A stretch of DNA of 64,000 nucleotides, from contig NZ_AMGM01000001.1 in NCBI RefSeq assembly GCF_000298295.1, positions 62,001-126,000 of the forward strand, written 5' to 3'. Below the pieces are notes generated by a model. That model saw only the letters and a list, made by a program, of their open reading frames with translations. It did not search any database and had not been told where the DNA came from. The stretch is from Cecembia lonarensis LW9. GTDB taxonomy: Bacteria; Bacteroidota; Bacteroidia; Cytophagales; Cyclobacteriaceae. The position numbers and the translations under genes are program-made. This document shows positions 8,205 through 17,416 of the stretch, piece by piece (within the stretch, counting starts at the first letter, position 1; each line of letters opens with the position of its first letter).

Positions 8205-9638
8205 TTAATCTAAGGTTGGCAATACCACACCATCGATTACATGTACTACACCATTCTGAATGGCCACATCTGCAACTACCACATTGTAAGTAGATCCAGC
8301 AGCATCAGTAACCGTTACTCCGTCAGCGGAACGGGTTACAGTCAACTCCTCACCAGCTAAAGTAGGTACTGTCTGAGTTCCATCAGCAAGATCAAAGGAG
8401 AACGCCTCGGCTGGAACTACATGGAAGGTCAATACTTTTGTTACTGCCTCTGCACCTAACGTTGCAATCAATTCTTCAAGAGAACTTAATTCCAATGCTT
8501 CAAGTAGATCTAAAAAGGCTTGATTGGTTGGAGCAAATACTGTGATTTCATCTGCATCTAAAAGTGCTTGTCCCAAGCCGGCGGCTGTTACAGCTTCAAG
8601 TAAAATGGTCAAATCAGCTGCGGTGGCTGCTTCCACTATATTTGGCAAGGTCAGCGCAGGTACTAAAACACCGTCAATCACGTGAACTACACCATTTTCA
8701 ATCTCTACATCAGCAGCTACCACATTAGCAGTTCTACCCAAAGCATCTGTTACCGTTACACCATTACCATTTCTTGTAACGGTTATATCCTGTCCTCCTA
8801 AAGTTGGGAATACGTTTGTTGCTTCTAGGTCTCCTGAGAACGCTACTGCAGGTACCACATGGAAACCTAATACGGTTTGAAGATTGTCAAGACCACCTAT
8901 TCTAGCCACTAGTTGATCTAAATTGGCAGCATTGAATGCTTCCAATGCATCGGCAAAAGCATCATTGGTAGGAGCAAAAACAGTAATGGCATCGGCAGCT
9001 AAAAGTGCATCAGCAAGACCATCAACTGCCGTCACAGCAGATAGTAAAGTAGTCAAATTAGCGGCGGTAGCTGCTTCTACCAAGTTTGGGGCAGGAACTT
9101 CAGGCATTTCAAGTTCAGGTAATAAAACCCTGTCAATTACATGCACTACACCATTTTGAATCTCCACATCAGCAGCAATTACTGTTGCAGTATTACCAAC
9201 TGCATCGATTACTGTCACTGTATTTCCGGAACGGTTAACTGTTAAAGATTGGCCGGACAAAGTCGGAACAGTGTTGGTGGCGTTCAAGCTGCCAGATAAG
9301 GCAACAGCAGGTACTACGTGAAAACCTAAAACAACTTCCAAGTTTTCCGGACCTCCGATCGCATCTACCAGTTCAGGAAGGCTAGAAGCACCAAAAGCAG
9401 CCAATGCAGCGTTAAAAGCTTCATTAGTGGGGGCAAATACAGTAATGGCATCTGCATTTAGCAATGCACTTCCAAGACCTGGAACAGCATCGACAGCCGC
9501 CAGCAAAGTAGTCAGTCCAGCAGCATTAGCTGCATCTACTAAATTAGGTGCAGGCATTTGAGGCTGAGGGTCATCATTACAGCTTACCACTGCAAAAAAA
9601 AGCGCTCCAGAAAGAAGCAATGTCATTAATCTTTTCAT
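8205..9638 (-). CDS. lipoprotein with three fasciclin (FAS1) domains
   Basis: Surface or periplasmic adhesion-type protein, 477 residues. The N terminus is a lipoprotein signal with a hydrophobic core and AVVSC, placing the lipidated cysteine at residue 20. Three consecutive FAS1 domains follow at about 30-175, 181-328 and 330-476. Each shows the two hallmark motifs: TVFAPTNEAF (or variants) and the C-terminal DVEIQNGVVHVID. Domains 1 and 2 are nearly identical in many stretches, which points to recent internal duplication. Composition is rich in Ala and Val, unlike neighbouring proteins. The gene stands alone, with its own terminator. Confidence 0.95.
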   Translation of the reverse strand: MKRLMTLLLSGALFFAVVSCNDDPQPQMPAPNLVDAANAAGLTTLLAAVDAVPGLGSALLNADAITVFAPTNEAFNAALAAFGASSLPELVDAIGGPENLEVVLGFHVVPAVALSGSLNATNTVPTLSGQSLTVNRSGNTVTVIDAVGNTATVIAADVEIQNGVVHVIDRVLLPELEMPEVPAPNLVEAATAANLTTLLSAVTAVDGLADALLAADAITVFAPTNDAFADALEAFNAANLDQLVARIGGLDNLQTVLGFHVVPAVAFSGDLEATNVFPTLGGQDITVTRNGNGVTVTDALGRTANVVAADVEIENGVVHVIDGVLVPALTLPNIVEAATAADLTILLEAVTAAGLGQALLDADEITVFAPTNQAFLDLLEALELSSLEELIATLGAEAVTKVLTFHVVPAEAFSFDLADGTQTVPTLAGEELTVTRSADGVTVTDAAGSTYNVVVADVAIQNGVVHVIDGVVLPTLD

Positions 9639-9698
9639 AGTTGATCAGTTTTTAGTTACCCTTCAATAACACCGATCAAATAAAAAGGATATTGAAAA

Positions 9699-9715
9699 TT
9701 ACCCGAAATGGGTAA
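9699..9715. promoter_or_regulatory. candidate operator: TTACCC-N5-GGGTAA palindrome
   Basis: A 6+6 bp inverted repeat (9699-9704 and 9710-9715) lies about 60 bp upstream of the fasciclin start, in the only intergenic space before it. The position suits a regulator site. I cannot name a regulator, and short palindromes can arise by chance. Confidence 0.3.
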
Positions 9716-9754
9716 ATGTTAAGTCCAACCGTAGAATACAAAGGTTAAACTGTA

Positions 9755-9786
9755 TAAAAAAAACCGGAAAATGATCCGGTTTCTTT
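9755..9786 (-). terminator. rho-independent terminator of pyk
   Basis: Stem AAACCGGA (9761-9768) / TCCGGTTT (9775-9782) with a 6-nt loop; on the minus strand it ends in a T-rich tract. It sits 20-50 bp past the pyk stop codon. The plus-strand side also has TTTT after one C, so it may be weakly bidirectional. Confidence 0.82.
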
Positions 9787-9806
9787 TATATAGTTTTGAT
9801 TTAAAT

Positions 9807-11237
9807 TTACTCCACTTGATGGATTTTGAGCATATTGGTTTTACCCTTGGCTTTCAAAGGCATACTGGCTGTATTGATGATGATATCTCCTGTTTTAACA
9901 TATCCATCTTTTTTCAATTGGTTTTGAATATCCAGAAAGGTGGCATCAGTAGAAACATTGCTTTCATAATGATAAGATCTTACACCCCATACCAAACTCA
10001 ATTGGGTCATTAATTTAATGTTTCTTGTAAATACAATCAAATTTGCTAATGGTCTAAATGAAGCAAGTCTCAGGGCCGTCATCCCTGAACTGGTTATACC
10101 AATAAGGGCTTTGGCCTTAACATTTCTCGAGAGTCTTGCAGCCATTAAAGTGAGGTTTTTGCTGTAAAAATTAGGATCATCTTCCGGGATTTTATATAAG
10201 TGATGGAAAACATCGTGATTATTTTCAATGTAATTGATAATGCTGCTCATTGCTTTTACGGAGTTAACAGGGAAATTTCCGGAAGCTGTCTCAGCAGAAA
10301 GCATTACAGCATCGGCACCGTCCAATACAGCAGTGGCAACATCATTTGTCTCAGCTCGGGTCGGTCGGGGATGAGAAGTCATACTCTCCAACATTTGAGT
10401 AGCAATGATGACTGGTTTGCTGGATAGCTTACATTTGGAAACCATCTGCTTTTGCCATAAAGGTACTGTCTCCATAGGAACTTCAACACCAAGGTCTCCT
10501 CTGGCTACCATGATGGCATCTGTTGCCTGAATGATCTCATCAATATTTTTCAATGCTTCAGGCTTTTCAATCTTTGCAACTATTTTACAGTCTTTTCCAG
10601 ATTTGAGAATTCTATCTCTCAAGTCTCTGATATCATCTGCCGACCTTACGAAAGAAAGGGCAATCCAATCCACATCCTGTTCTAGTCCAAACTCTAAATC
10701 TTTCAGGTCCTTTTCTGTTAAGGATGGCGCAGATACTTTGGTATTTGGCAAATTGATTCCTTTTCTGGATTTCAACACCCCCCCATGAATTACTACGCAA
10801 CGTACATTTTTCCCATCCGTATTATTTACGGCCAATTCTATGTTTCCATCATCTATTAATATTCTATCTCCTTGCCTCACGTCATTGGGAAGATTCTTGT
10901 ATACAGTGCTGACAAGTTCCGCGTTTCCGACAACAGGGTCATTGGTGATGGTGATCTTTTGACCTGGACTGATCTGTACACCTCCATTTTCCATCTCCCC
11001 TACCCTGATTTTTGGGCCTTGTAAGTCCTGAAGTATGCCAATATTTAACCCTGTTTCTTGATTGATTTTCCGGATCATCTTAACAACCTCTGCATGGCCA
11101 GCATGATCACCATGTGAAAAATTCAATCTAAAAACATTGGCTCCAGCATTTGCCAAACTATATAAGGTATCGTAGTTATTGGATGCCGGTCCAATGGTGG
11201 CTAAAATTTTTGTCTTGTTGTAAAGTGCAATACTCAT
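9807..11237 (-). CDS. pyk: pyruvate kinase
   Basis: Converts phosphoenolpyruvate and ADP to pyruvate and ATP, the last step of glycolysis. It is 476 residues, normal for the family. Visible motifs: FRLNFSHG (36-43), LQGPKIRVG, SFVRSADDI, the active-site KIEKPEAL with K222 and metal ligand E224, ARGDLGVE (245-252) and the signature ATQMLESM...PTRAE. The C-terminal allosteric domain is present. An IPExxxVDY-family gene lies 13 bp upstream on the same strand and is probably co-transcribed, an arrangement I associate with Bacteroidota. Confidence 0.98.
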   Translation of the reverse strand: MSIALYNKTKILATIGPASNNYDTLYSLANAGANVFRLNFSHGDHAGHAEVVKMIRKINQETGLNIGILQDLQGPKIRVGEMENGGVQISPGQKITITNDPVVGNAELVSTVYKNLPNDVRQGDRILIDDGNIELAVNNTDGKNVRCVVIHGGVLKSRKGINLPNTKVSAPSLTEKDLKDLEFGLEQDVDWIALSFVRSADDIRDLRDRILKSGKDCKIVAKIEKPEALKNIDEIIQATDAIMVARGDLGVEVPMETVPLWQKQMVSKCKLSSKPVIIATQMLESMTSHPRPTRAETNDVATAVLDGADAVMLSAETASGNFPVNSVKAMSSIINYIENNHDVFHHLYKIPEDDPNFYSKNLTLMAARLSRNVKAKALIGITSSGMTALRLASFRPLANLIVFTRNIKLMTQLSLVWGVRSYHYESNVSTDATFLDIQNQLKKDGYVKTGDIIINTASMPLKAKGKTNMLKIHQVE

Positions 11238-11250
11238 TGATTAATTGGGA

Positions 11251-11679
11251 TTAATAGGTTAGAAGATTTTCTTTTGATTTCAGTTTAGCAACATCAAGTT
11301 TTACGATGTTCTGTATGTACCTTACCTGGGTTAGGCGCTCAATATACATATTTAAATCCAATTGAAAAGTTAGGTCCTGTAGCAGGAGAAAGTAATCAAT
11401 CATCCTTAATTCAGGAACCAAGTAGAGTACTTGGCTACTTTCTTTGAAAGACCTGTTTTTTAGCAACTGCGTGTATCCATGGTCTTTCTGATCCACATAT
11501 TGGGAAATTTTCAACTGGGTTTGATTGACAAACTCAGGCTCAAAATCATTAGCTTTCACCAGCTTAAGTCCTAAGGTTCGGTTAATCACCCAAGCCATCT
11601 TGTAATCCTTGATTGGGGCGACCAAACCTAAGAGTTCAAAATCATACTGATGTTCAACGAATAATTTTGTTTTCTTCAT
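11251..11679 (-). CDS. IPExxxVDY family protein
   Basis: A 142-residue protein of a Bacteroidota-restricted family named after a short motif; here it reads VPELRMIDY at 88-96, with conservative changes at both ends. No enzymatic signature, signal peptide or membrane helix is visible. It is the first gene of a two-gene operon with pyk and is divergent from acpP-fabF-rnc. The neighbourhood suggests a housekeeping role but does not define it. Confidence 0.85.
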   Translation of the reverse strand: MKKTKLFVEHQYDFELLGLVAPIKDYKMAWVINRTLGLKLVKANDFEPEFVNQTQLKISQYVDQKDHGYTQLLKNRSFKESSQVLYLVPELRMIDYFLLLQDLTFQLDLNMYIERLTQVRYIQNIVKLDVAKLKSKENLLTY

Positions 11680-11702
11680 TAATAGGAAGAATTATTGAAA
11701 GA

Positions 11703-11731
11703 CAAATTTAGAAATATTCCTGCAAGTACAA
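11703..11731 (-). promoter_or_regulatory. candidate promoter of the IPExxxVDY-pyk operon
   Basis: On the minus strand, TTG (11731-11729) and TAAATTTG (11710-11703) are separated by 18 bases, a good match to the Bacteroidota primary promoter. Predicted start is near 11697, about 18 nt from the ATG. The upstream element lies in the palindrome ACAATTGT shared with the acpP side. Confidence 0.5.
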
Positions 11732-11757
11732 TTGTGGAATTAGATATCTTAAATTTG
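11732..11757 (+). promoter_or_regulatory. candidate promoter of acpP-fabF-rnc
   Basis: TAAATTTG at 11750-11757 is a full TAnnTTTG element. TTG at 11732-11734 is 15 bases upstream, a little closer than usual. The predicted leader is about 70 nt. It is divergent from, and nearly a mirror image of, the minus-strand promoter. Confidence 0.4.
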
Positions 11758-11832
11758 TTTGAGACATTTTTTTGGCAAAAAGGCATTTAATACATTTCTT
11801 TGCGGAGTGTTTTAATTTAAACTGATCAAAAA

Positions 11833-12069
11833 ATGTCTGAAATTGCACAAAAAGTAAAAGCCATTATCGTTGATAAGTTGGGCGTAGAAGAATCTGAAGT
11901 TACTCCTGAGGCTAGCTTCACTAATGATCTTGGTGCTGACTCTCTGGATACAGTAGAGCTCATCATGGAATTCGAAAAAGAATTCAATATCTCTATTCCA
12001 GATGATCAAGCTGAGCAAATCGGCACTGTTGGTCAGGCTATCAGCTACCTGGAAGCAAACGTAAAATAA
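11833..12069 (+). CDS. acpP: acyl carrier protein
   Basis: Carries growing fatty acyl chains on a 4'-phosphopantetheine arm. It is 78 residues, with the attachment serine S37 in [15 protein letters not shown] and the expected acidic helix II. It is followed after 21 bp by fabF and then rnc, the classic acpP-fabF-rnc order. A strong leader of about 70 nt with a TAnnTTTG element precedes it. Confidence 0.98.
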   Translation: MSEIAQKVKAIIVDKLGVEESEVTPEASFTNDLGADSLDTVELIMEFEKEFNISIPDDQAEQIGTVGQAISYLEANVK

Positions 12070-12090
12070 ATAATCACTTAAAATTCATTT

Positions 12091-13344
12091 ATGAATTTAA
12101 GAAGAGTTGTAGTAACAGGCCTAGGTGCCCTTACACCCATTGGAAACACCGTCGAAGAATTCTGGAACGGTTTATCGAATGGGGTGAGCGGCGCTGCGCC
12201 TATTACTAGATTCGATGCCTCAAAATTTAAAACCCAATTTGCCTGCGAAGTCAAAGGGCTGAATGTAGAGCAATTTATCGATAGAAAAGAAGCCAGGAAA
12301 ATGGATCTTTTTACCCAAATGGGATTGATAGTTGCCGACCAGGCCATTATTGACTCGGGGCTTGATCTGGAAAAATCCAACCTCAACAGAATTGGAGTGA
12401 TCATGGGATCGGGAATTGGTGGACTACGATCCTTTCAAGATGAAGTCACTGACTTTGCCAAAGGAGATGGAACACCAAGGTTTAACCCTTTCTTCATTCC
12501 AAAAATGATAGCCGATATCTGTGCTGGATTCATTTCTATCAAATATGGTTTCAAAGGACCTAATTTCGTGACTGTATCCGCTTGTGCATCAGGCACTAAT
12601 GCAATCATTGATGCTTTCAATTATATCAGGCTTGGCAAAGCAGATATTTTCGTTACCGGCGGAACAGAAGCAACGGTTACTGAGGCGGGTGTTGGTGGAT
12701 TCAATGCTTTGAAAGCACTATCCCAAAGAAATGATTCCCCACAAACTGCATCCAGACCTTTTGATAAAGAAAGAGACGGTTTCGTTTTAGGGGAAGGTGC
12801 AGGTTGCCTAATTTTAGAAGATTATGAACATGCCAAGGCACGGGGAGCCAAAATATATGCAGAAATGGTTGGTGGCGGGATGTCTGCGGATGCTTATCAC
12901 CTGACAGCCCCACATCCTGATGGTGAAGGCGCTGGCAATGTGATGAAAAATGCCCTTGAAGATGCGGGTATGAAACCTGAGGACATTGATTATATTAATG
13001 TTCATGGTACTTCTACTCCTTTGGGAGATATCAGTGAGATAAAGGCAATCCAAAAAGTTTTTGGAGAGCATGCTTTTAATCTGAATATCAGCAGTACAAA
13101 ATCCATGACAGGCCACCTGCTTGGAGCGGCCGGTGCCATTGAAGCAATAGCCTCCATTTTGGCTATTCAAAACAGTCTTGTTCCTCCTACCATAAACCAC
13201 TTTACAGACGACGAGGAATTTGATAGCGGTTTGAATCTGACTTTTAACAAAGCTCAGAAAAGAGAAATCAATGCTGCGTTAAGTAATACTTTTGGATTTG
13301 GCGGGCATAATGCCTCAGTCATTTTCAAAAAAATCAGTGAGTAA
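12091..13344 (+). CDS. fabF: beta-ketoacyl-ACP synthase II
   Basis: Condenses malonyl-ACP with acyl-ACP in fatty acid elongation. It is 417 residues. The nucleophile is C165 in VSACASGTNA; the two catalytic histidines are in NVHGTSTPLGD and KSMTGHLLGAAG. The C-terminal FGFGGHNAS is conserved. It lies in the acpP-fabF-rnc operon, and its end overlaps the rnc start. Confidence 0.98.
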   Translation: MNLRRVVVTGLGALTPIGNTVEEFWNGLSNGVSGAAPITRFDASKFKTQFACEVKGLNVEQFIDRKEARKMDLFTQMGLIVADQAIIDSGLDLEKSNLNRIGVIMGSGIGGLRSFQDEVTDFAKGDGTPRFNPFFIPKMIADICAGFISIKYGFKGPNFVTVSACASGTNAIIDAFNYIRLGKADIFVTGGTEATVTEAGVGGFNALKALSQRNDSPQTASRPFDKERDGFVLGEGAGCLILEDYEHAKARGAKIYAEMVGGGMSADAYHLTAPHPDGEGAGNVMKNALEDAGMKPEDIDYINVHGTSTPLGDISEIKAIQKVFGEHAFNLNISSTKSMTGHLLGAAGAIEAIASILAIQNSLVPPTINHFTDDEEFDSGLNLTFNKAQKREINAALSNTFGFGGHNASVIFKKISE

Positions 13345-14086
13345 ATTGAGACTTTCCAGATTACTCCGGTTACAGTCTGTTTTTTACAACAAATCAGAAA
13401 AAAGGCTTGCTGCCGCCATCAAACATATGGTGGGTAGTAAGCCTTTTAACTTAAAGCTGTATAAACTTGCAATAAAGCATGCATCTGTAGCCAATGAAAG
13501 CATCAACGGTCTTAAAATTTCAAATGAACGTTTGGAATACTTGGGAGATGCAATTCTTGGAGCAGTAGTTGCCGAATTCCTATTCATTAAATTCCCCTAC
13601 CGTGATGAAGGTTTTCTTACCGAGACCCGCTCAAGGATGGTCAACAGGGAAGCGCTAAACCAAATAGCGATTAAAATAGGCCTCTCCAAAATAATAGAAA
13701 AAGAATTCAAGGGGAAAAACCTCAGCGCCCATAAATCAATTTTCGGGGACACATTGGAAGCCTTAGTGGGCGCCGTCTATTTAGATCGTGGCTATCATTT
13801 TTGTAAAAAATTCATCCTAAAAAGAATCATCATTCATTTTGATGTGGATGGTATCATCACCACAACAACCAATTTTAAGAGTAAAGTAATAGAATGGTCA
13901 CAAAAGGAAAGCAAGGAGGTGGATTTCGAAATGCTTTCGGTATCAGGAAATTCACGGTTCAAAGAATTTCATGTACAAATAACCATTAATGGTGAAATTT
14001 TGGCAGACGGTAAAGGGGCAACCAAAAAGAAAGCAGAACAAGATGCTTCCAAAAATGCCTGTGAAAAACTTAAACTTGATATCTAG
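13310..14086 (+). CDS. rnc: ribonuclease III
   Basis: Cleaves double-stranded RNA in rRNA and mRNA maturation. The RNase III signature NERLEYLGDAILGAVVAEFLF (as NERLEYLGDAILG and following) and the second acidic site FGDTLEALVGAVYLD are intact. A dsRNA-binding domain ends the protein (HVQITINGEILADGKGATKKKAEQDAS). The ATG at 13310 is my chosen start, overlapping the fabF end by 35 bp; a TTG at 13292 would add six residues. The extended basic N terminus before RLAAAIKHMVGSKP is typical of Bacteroidota RNase III. Confidence 0.94.
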   Translation: MPQSFSKKSVSKLRLSRLLRLQSVFYNKSEKRLAAAIKHMVGSKPFNLKLYKLAIKHASVANESINGLKISNERLEYLGDAILGAVVAEFLFIKFPYRDEGFLTETRSRMVNREALNQIAIKIGLSKIIEKEFKGKNLSAHKSIFGDTLEALVGAVYLDRGYHFCKKFILKRIIIHFDVDGIITTTTNFKSKVIEWSQKESKEVDFEMLSVSGNSRFKEFHVQITINGEILADGKGATKKKAEQDASKNACEKLKLDI

Positions 14087-14129
14087 AACACTCTTAATGA
14101 ATTTGGTGTTTTGAAGATTTAAAAGAAAT

Positions 14130-15977
14130 ATGTCAACCCTTAGAATTTCATGCGCTACAGTCAATCAAACGCCTCTTGATTGGACTGGTAATTTACAGCA
14201 TATTGTTGCCTGTATCAAAGAGGCAAAAAATCAAGGTGCTGACATAGTATGTCTTCCTGAGCTTGCTTTGACCGGCTACGGCTCTGAGGATCTGTTTTTA
14301 AGTTATTGGTATCCCCAAAAAGCCTTAAGCCAATTGCAAAAAGTCATCCCCTTCTGTGAGGACATTACAGTAGCTGTGGGATTACCGGTAAGAATACAGG
14401 AAAAGGTTTACAATTGCATGGCTATCATTGAGGATGCAAAGCTGAAAGCATTTGTAGCCAAACAGTTTATGGCCATAGATGGTGTACATTACGAATTTAG
14501 GTGGTTTACCCCCTGGAGCCATGGACAAGTTATCTCCTTTGACTTTTTTGGCAGCAATATTCCACTCGGAGATCTGATTTTTGAGAAAAAAGGAATTAAA
14601 TACGGGTTTGAAATCTGCGAAGATGCCTGGCGTGGACCCGTGAGACCTGGTTTTAGATTAAAAGAAAGAAAAGTTGATGTAATTTTTAATCCCAGTGCAA
14701 GCCACTTTGCTATGGGCAAAACACTTCAAAGAGAAGAATTAATCAAGGAAAGTTCTACTTTATTTGATGTGACTTATTGTTACATCAATCTTTTGGGTAA
14801 TGAATCCGGCAGGATGATTTTTGATGGCGAAATCATGGTGGCTGCAAATGAAGCAATCCTGATTAAAAATCCCCTACTTTCTTTCAGGGATTATCAGGTC
14901 TTACACTTTGATTATCAAAAAGAAAAAACTGATTATCCTCCCATTACCAGTACAGTAGATAAAAACGAAGAGTTTGTACAAGCAGCAGCCTTAGGCTTAT
15001 TTGATTACCTCAGGAAAAGTAAAAGTAAGGGCTTTGTGCTTTCATTAAGCGGCGGAGCAGATTCCTCCACCATTGCCATATTGGTTTCGGAAATGGTCAA
15101 AAGAGGTATCAATGAACTGGGATTGGACAAGTTTTTGGAAAAACTACAAATAGACTTTCACACTAGTTCCGATCACCCTGAAAAGGAAATTGTAAGAAAA
15201 ATATTTACTACCGCCTATCAAGCCTCTGAAAATTCTTCCGATGCGACTTTCGAAAGTGCAAAGAACTTAGCGGATAGCATTGGTGCCGAATTTTTACATT
15301 GGGAAATTTCTGAGGAGGTAAAGAGCTATACATCAAAAATTGAGCAGGCAATTGGCAGGAAATTAACCTGGGAACAGGATGACCTTGCTTTACAAAATAT
15401 TCAAGCCAGGGCAAGGTCCCCAATCATCTGGATGTTGGCCAATATCAAAAATGCCCTTCTTTTGAGTACTTCAAACAGAAGCGAGGGAGATGTGGGTTAC
15501 ACCACTATGGATGGTGATACCAGTGGAAGCATTTCTCCAATCGCGGCAGTGGACAAGCATTTTATCATTCAATGGTTAAAGTGGGCTGAAACCCATTTGG
15601 GGTATCCTGGACTTGCATGGGTAAATAGTCTTCAGCCCACCGCAGAACTTAGACCACAGGAGAACATGCAAACCGATGAATCTGATTTGATGCCTTATTC
15701 ATTGATTGTAGAAATCGAAAGGTTAGCTATCCGGGACAGAAGGTCTCCCATTGATATATATTTAAACCTTAAAGACGAATGGGACCTGGCGCCGCAGACT
15801 TTAAAAAATTACATAAAAAAGTTTTTCAGGCTTTGGTCCAGAAATCAATGGAAAAGAGAAAGATTGGCTCCCTCCTTTCACCTTGATGAATTCAATGTTG
15901 ATCCAAAAACCTGGTACCGTTTCCCTATCCTATCAGGTTCCTTCGAAGAGGAGCTAAAAGAATTGGATAATAATTAA
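14130..15977 (+). CDS. nadE: glutamine-dependent NAD+ synthetase
   Basis: Amidates nicotinic acid adenine dinucleotide to NAD+, taking ammonia from glutamine. It is 615 residues in two domains. The N-terminal amidase (nitrilase fold, 1-265) has the triad E44, K111 and C163 (EICEDAWRGP). The C-terminal synthetase has the ATP pyrophosphatase loop SGGADSS at 307-313, and STSNRSEGDVGYTT. It follows rnc after 43 bp and precedes lgt. Confidence 0.97.
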   Translation: MSTLRISCATVNQTPLDWTGNLQHIVACIKEAKNQGADIVCLPELALTGYGSEDLFLSYWYPQKALSQLQKVIPFCEDITVAVGLPVRIQEKVYNCMAIIEDAKLKAFVAKQFMAIDGVHYEFRWFTPWSHGQVISFDFFGSNIPLGDLIFEKKGIKYGFEICEDAWRGPVRPGFRLKERKVDVIFNPSASHFAMGKTLQREELIKESSTLFDVTYCYINLLGNESGRMIFDGEIMVAANEAILIKNPLLSFRDYQVLHFDYQKEKTDYPPITSTVDKNEEFVQAAALGLFDYLRKSKSKGFVLSLSGGADSSTIAILVSEMVKRGINELGLDKFLEKLQIDFHTSSDHPEKEIVRKIFTTAYQASENSSDATFESAKNLADSIGAEFLHWEISEEVKSYTSKIEQAIGRKLTWEQDDLALQNIQARARSPIIWMLANIKNALLLSTSNRSEGDVGYTTMDGDTSGSISPIAAVDKHFIIQWLKWAETHLGYPGLAWVNSLQPTAELRPQENMQTDESDLMPYSLIVEIERLAIRDRRSPIDIYLNLKDEWDLAPQTLKNYIKKFFRLWSRNQWKRERLAPSFHLDEFNVDPKTWYRFPILSGSFEEELKELDNN

Positions 15978-16016
15978 AAAAGGGTAATTTCACATCCTTC
16001 CGAGAACGAAAACATC

Positions 16017-17126
16017 ATGAATACAATAGATTTTATTTTAAGTTATGTAGTTTGGAGTCCAAATCCAGCTGTTTTTCCAAGTTTTGAAAGGTTAAGATGG
16101 TATAGCTTATTGTTTGCCACGGGATTTATCATCTCCCAACAAATCATGTTTTATATCTATAGAAAAGAGGGAGAAGATGAAAAATTGGTAGACAGATTGA
16201 CCATCTATATGGTTTTATCCACCATCATTGGAGCCAGATTAGGTCATGTGCTTTTCTACGAGCCTGAAAAATACCTCAGTAATCCTATTGATATTCTCAA
16301 GGTATGGGAAGGTGGTTTGGCCAGTCATGGGGCTGCCATAGCCATTTTAATCGCCCTTTACCTTTATGCCCGAAAAATACCCAGCCAAAGTTACCTATGG
16401 GTCGTAGACAGAATTGTCATTGTGGTAGCTATGACTGGTGCGTTGATACGGGTAGGAAATCTGATGAATTCAGAAATAGGTGGAAAACCAACCGCAAGCG
16501 ATAGTGGATTCGTTTTTGCGAGAGATACGGAAGAAATTCTGGAAACCATGAGAATCCCTATCCTCTCGGTAGATGCCTACAAACCAGGGGATAGGTCTTC
16601 GGAACTTACAGGCAATGGCATTGTACCTGTAAATTTTGACATTCATATTGAAAAGGGTGGTTTTAGTGAGGCCGACTTAAGGACAGCCTTAGAGACTGAT
16701 GTAAAATATGTATTGACAAGATTCCGAAGTTCTCAAAAATACTTGTCTGAAAGTCCGGAAACCCCTTTAAACTACAATTTAACTGATAAGGGAGATCATT
16801 ATCTTGCCACGGTTTTCACCTTTGGTGTGGCCCGCTACCCAACACAGATTTATGAAGCCGCAACCTATTTTATCATATTCCTTTTGCTGTATTTCTTATG
16901 GCAGAAGTACCAATCCAGGCTTCCAGATGGGCTATTCTTAGGCTTGTTTTTAATTTCTGTATTTGGAATGCGCTTTGTTTGGGAATTTCTCAAAGAGAAT
17001 CAGGTAGACTTCGAAGAAGGACTTACCTTTAACATGGGGCAAGCTTTGAGCATTCCTTTGGTTATTGGAGGTGTTGTATTGGTAATATTGGCCCTAAAAC
17101 GCGGTTTCAAGCCTGGTGAAAGTTAA
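16017..17126 (+). CDS. lgt: prolipoprotein diacylglyceryl transferase
   Basis: Inner-membrane enzyme that moves diacylglycerol from phosphatidylglycerol to the lipobox cysteine of prelipoproteins. Multiple transmembrane helices are visible, with the signatures [23 protein letters not shown] and [12 protein letters not shown], and [10 protein letters not shown] in place of the common HPTQLYE. At 369 residues it is longer than the usual 260-290; the extra roughly 90 residues lie between [12 protein letters not shown] and ARYPTQIYE, an extracytoplasmic insertion I associate with Bacteroidota. It ends convergently with yidD, overlapping by 4 bp. Confidence 0.95.
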   Translation: MNTIDFILSYVVWSPNPAVFPSFERLRWYSLLFATGFIISQQIMFYIYRKEGEDEKLVDRLTIYMVLSTIIGARLGHVLFYEPEKYLSNPIDILKVWEGGLASHGAAIAILIALYLYARKIPSQSYLWVVDRIVIVVAMTGALIRVGNLMNSEIGGKPTASDSGFVFARDTEEILETMRIPILSVDAYKPGDRSSELTGNGIVPVNFDIHIEKGGFSEADLRTALETDVKYVLTRFRSSQKYLSESPETPLNYNLTDKGDHYLATVFTFGVARYPTQIYEAATYFIIFLLLYFLWQKYQSRLPDGLFLGLFLISVFGMRFVWEFLKENQVDFEEGLTFNMGQALSIPLVIGGVVLVILALKRGFKPGES

Positions 17127-17344
17127 GGCACTGGATCATGCCCATGTCCACCCCAAGGATGACAACTGCCAATCCGCTTGATCGCTAGCCATCCTCCCTT
17201 CAAAACCCCATGCTTCAAAATGGCTTCTTTCGTATATTGGCTACAGGTGGGTGTATACCTACAGGCAGCGGGGAATAGAGGAGAAATCAGGTATTGGTAA
17301 AACAATACTGGTAAAATGGCTATTTTCCTAACGAAAGTTTTCAA
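17123..17344 (-). CDS. yidD: membrane protein insertion efficiency factor YidD
   Basis: Short protein that helps YidC-dependent insertion of inner-membrane proteins. At 73 residues it matches the family: the amphipathic N terminus [28 protein letters not shown] with the three conserved cysteines and the C-terminal [15 protein letters not shown]. It is encoded opposite lgt, overlapping it tail to tail. Confidence 0.96.
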   Translation of the reverse strand: MKTFVRKIAILPVLFYQYLISPLFPAACRYTPTCSQYTKEAILKHGVLKGGWLAIKRIGSCHPWGGHGHDPVP

Positions 17345-17416
17345 AATATAAATTCATTTATAACAGAATATAAATATTTACATTAAAGTTCAGTAAATAA
17401 AAACAAGTCCTAGAAA

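Noticed and set aside
8923-9159. Open frame antisense to the fasciclin gene
   Set aside because: Low-complexity Ala/Ser-rich shadow of the Ala-rich FAS1 codons; no start context or homology that I recognise.
12814-13200. 128-codon open frame antisense to fabF
   Set aside because: Lies fully within fabF on the other strand and has no recognisable domain.
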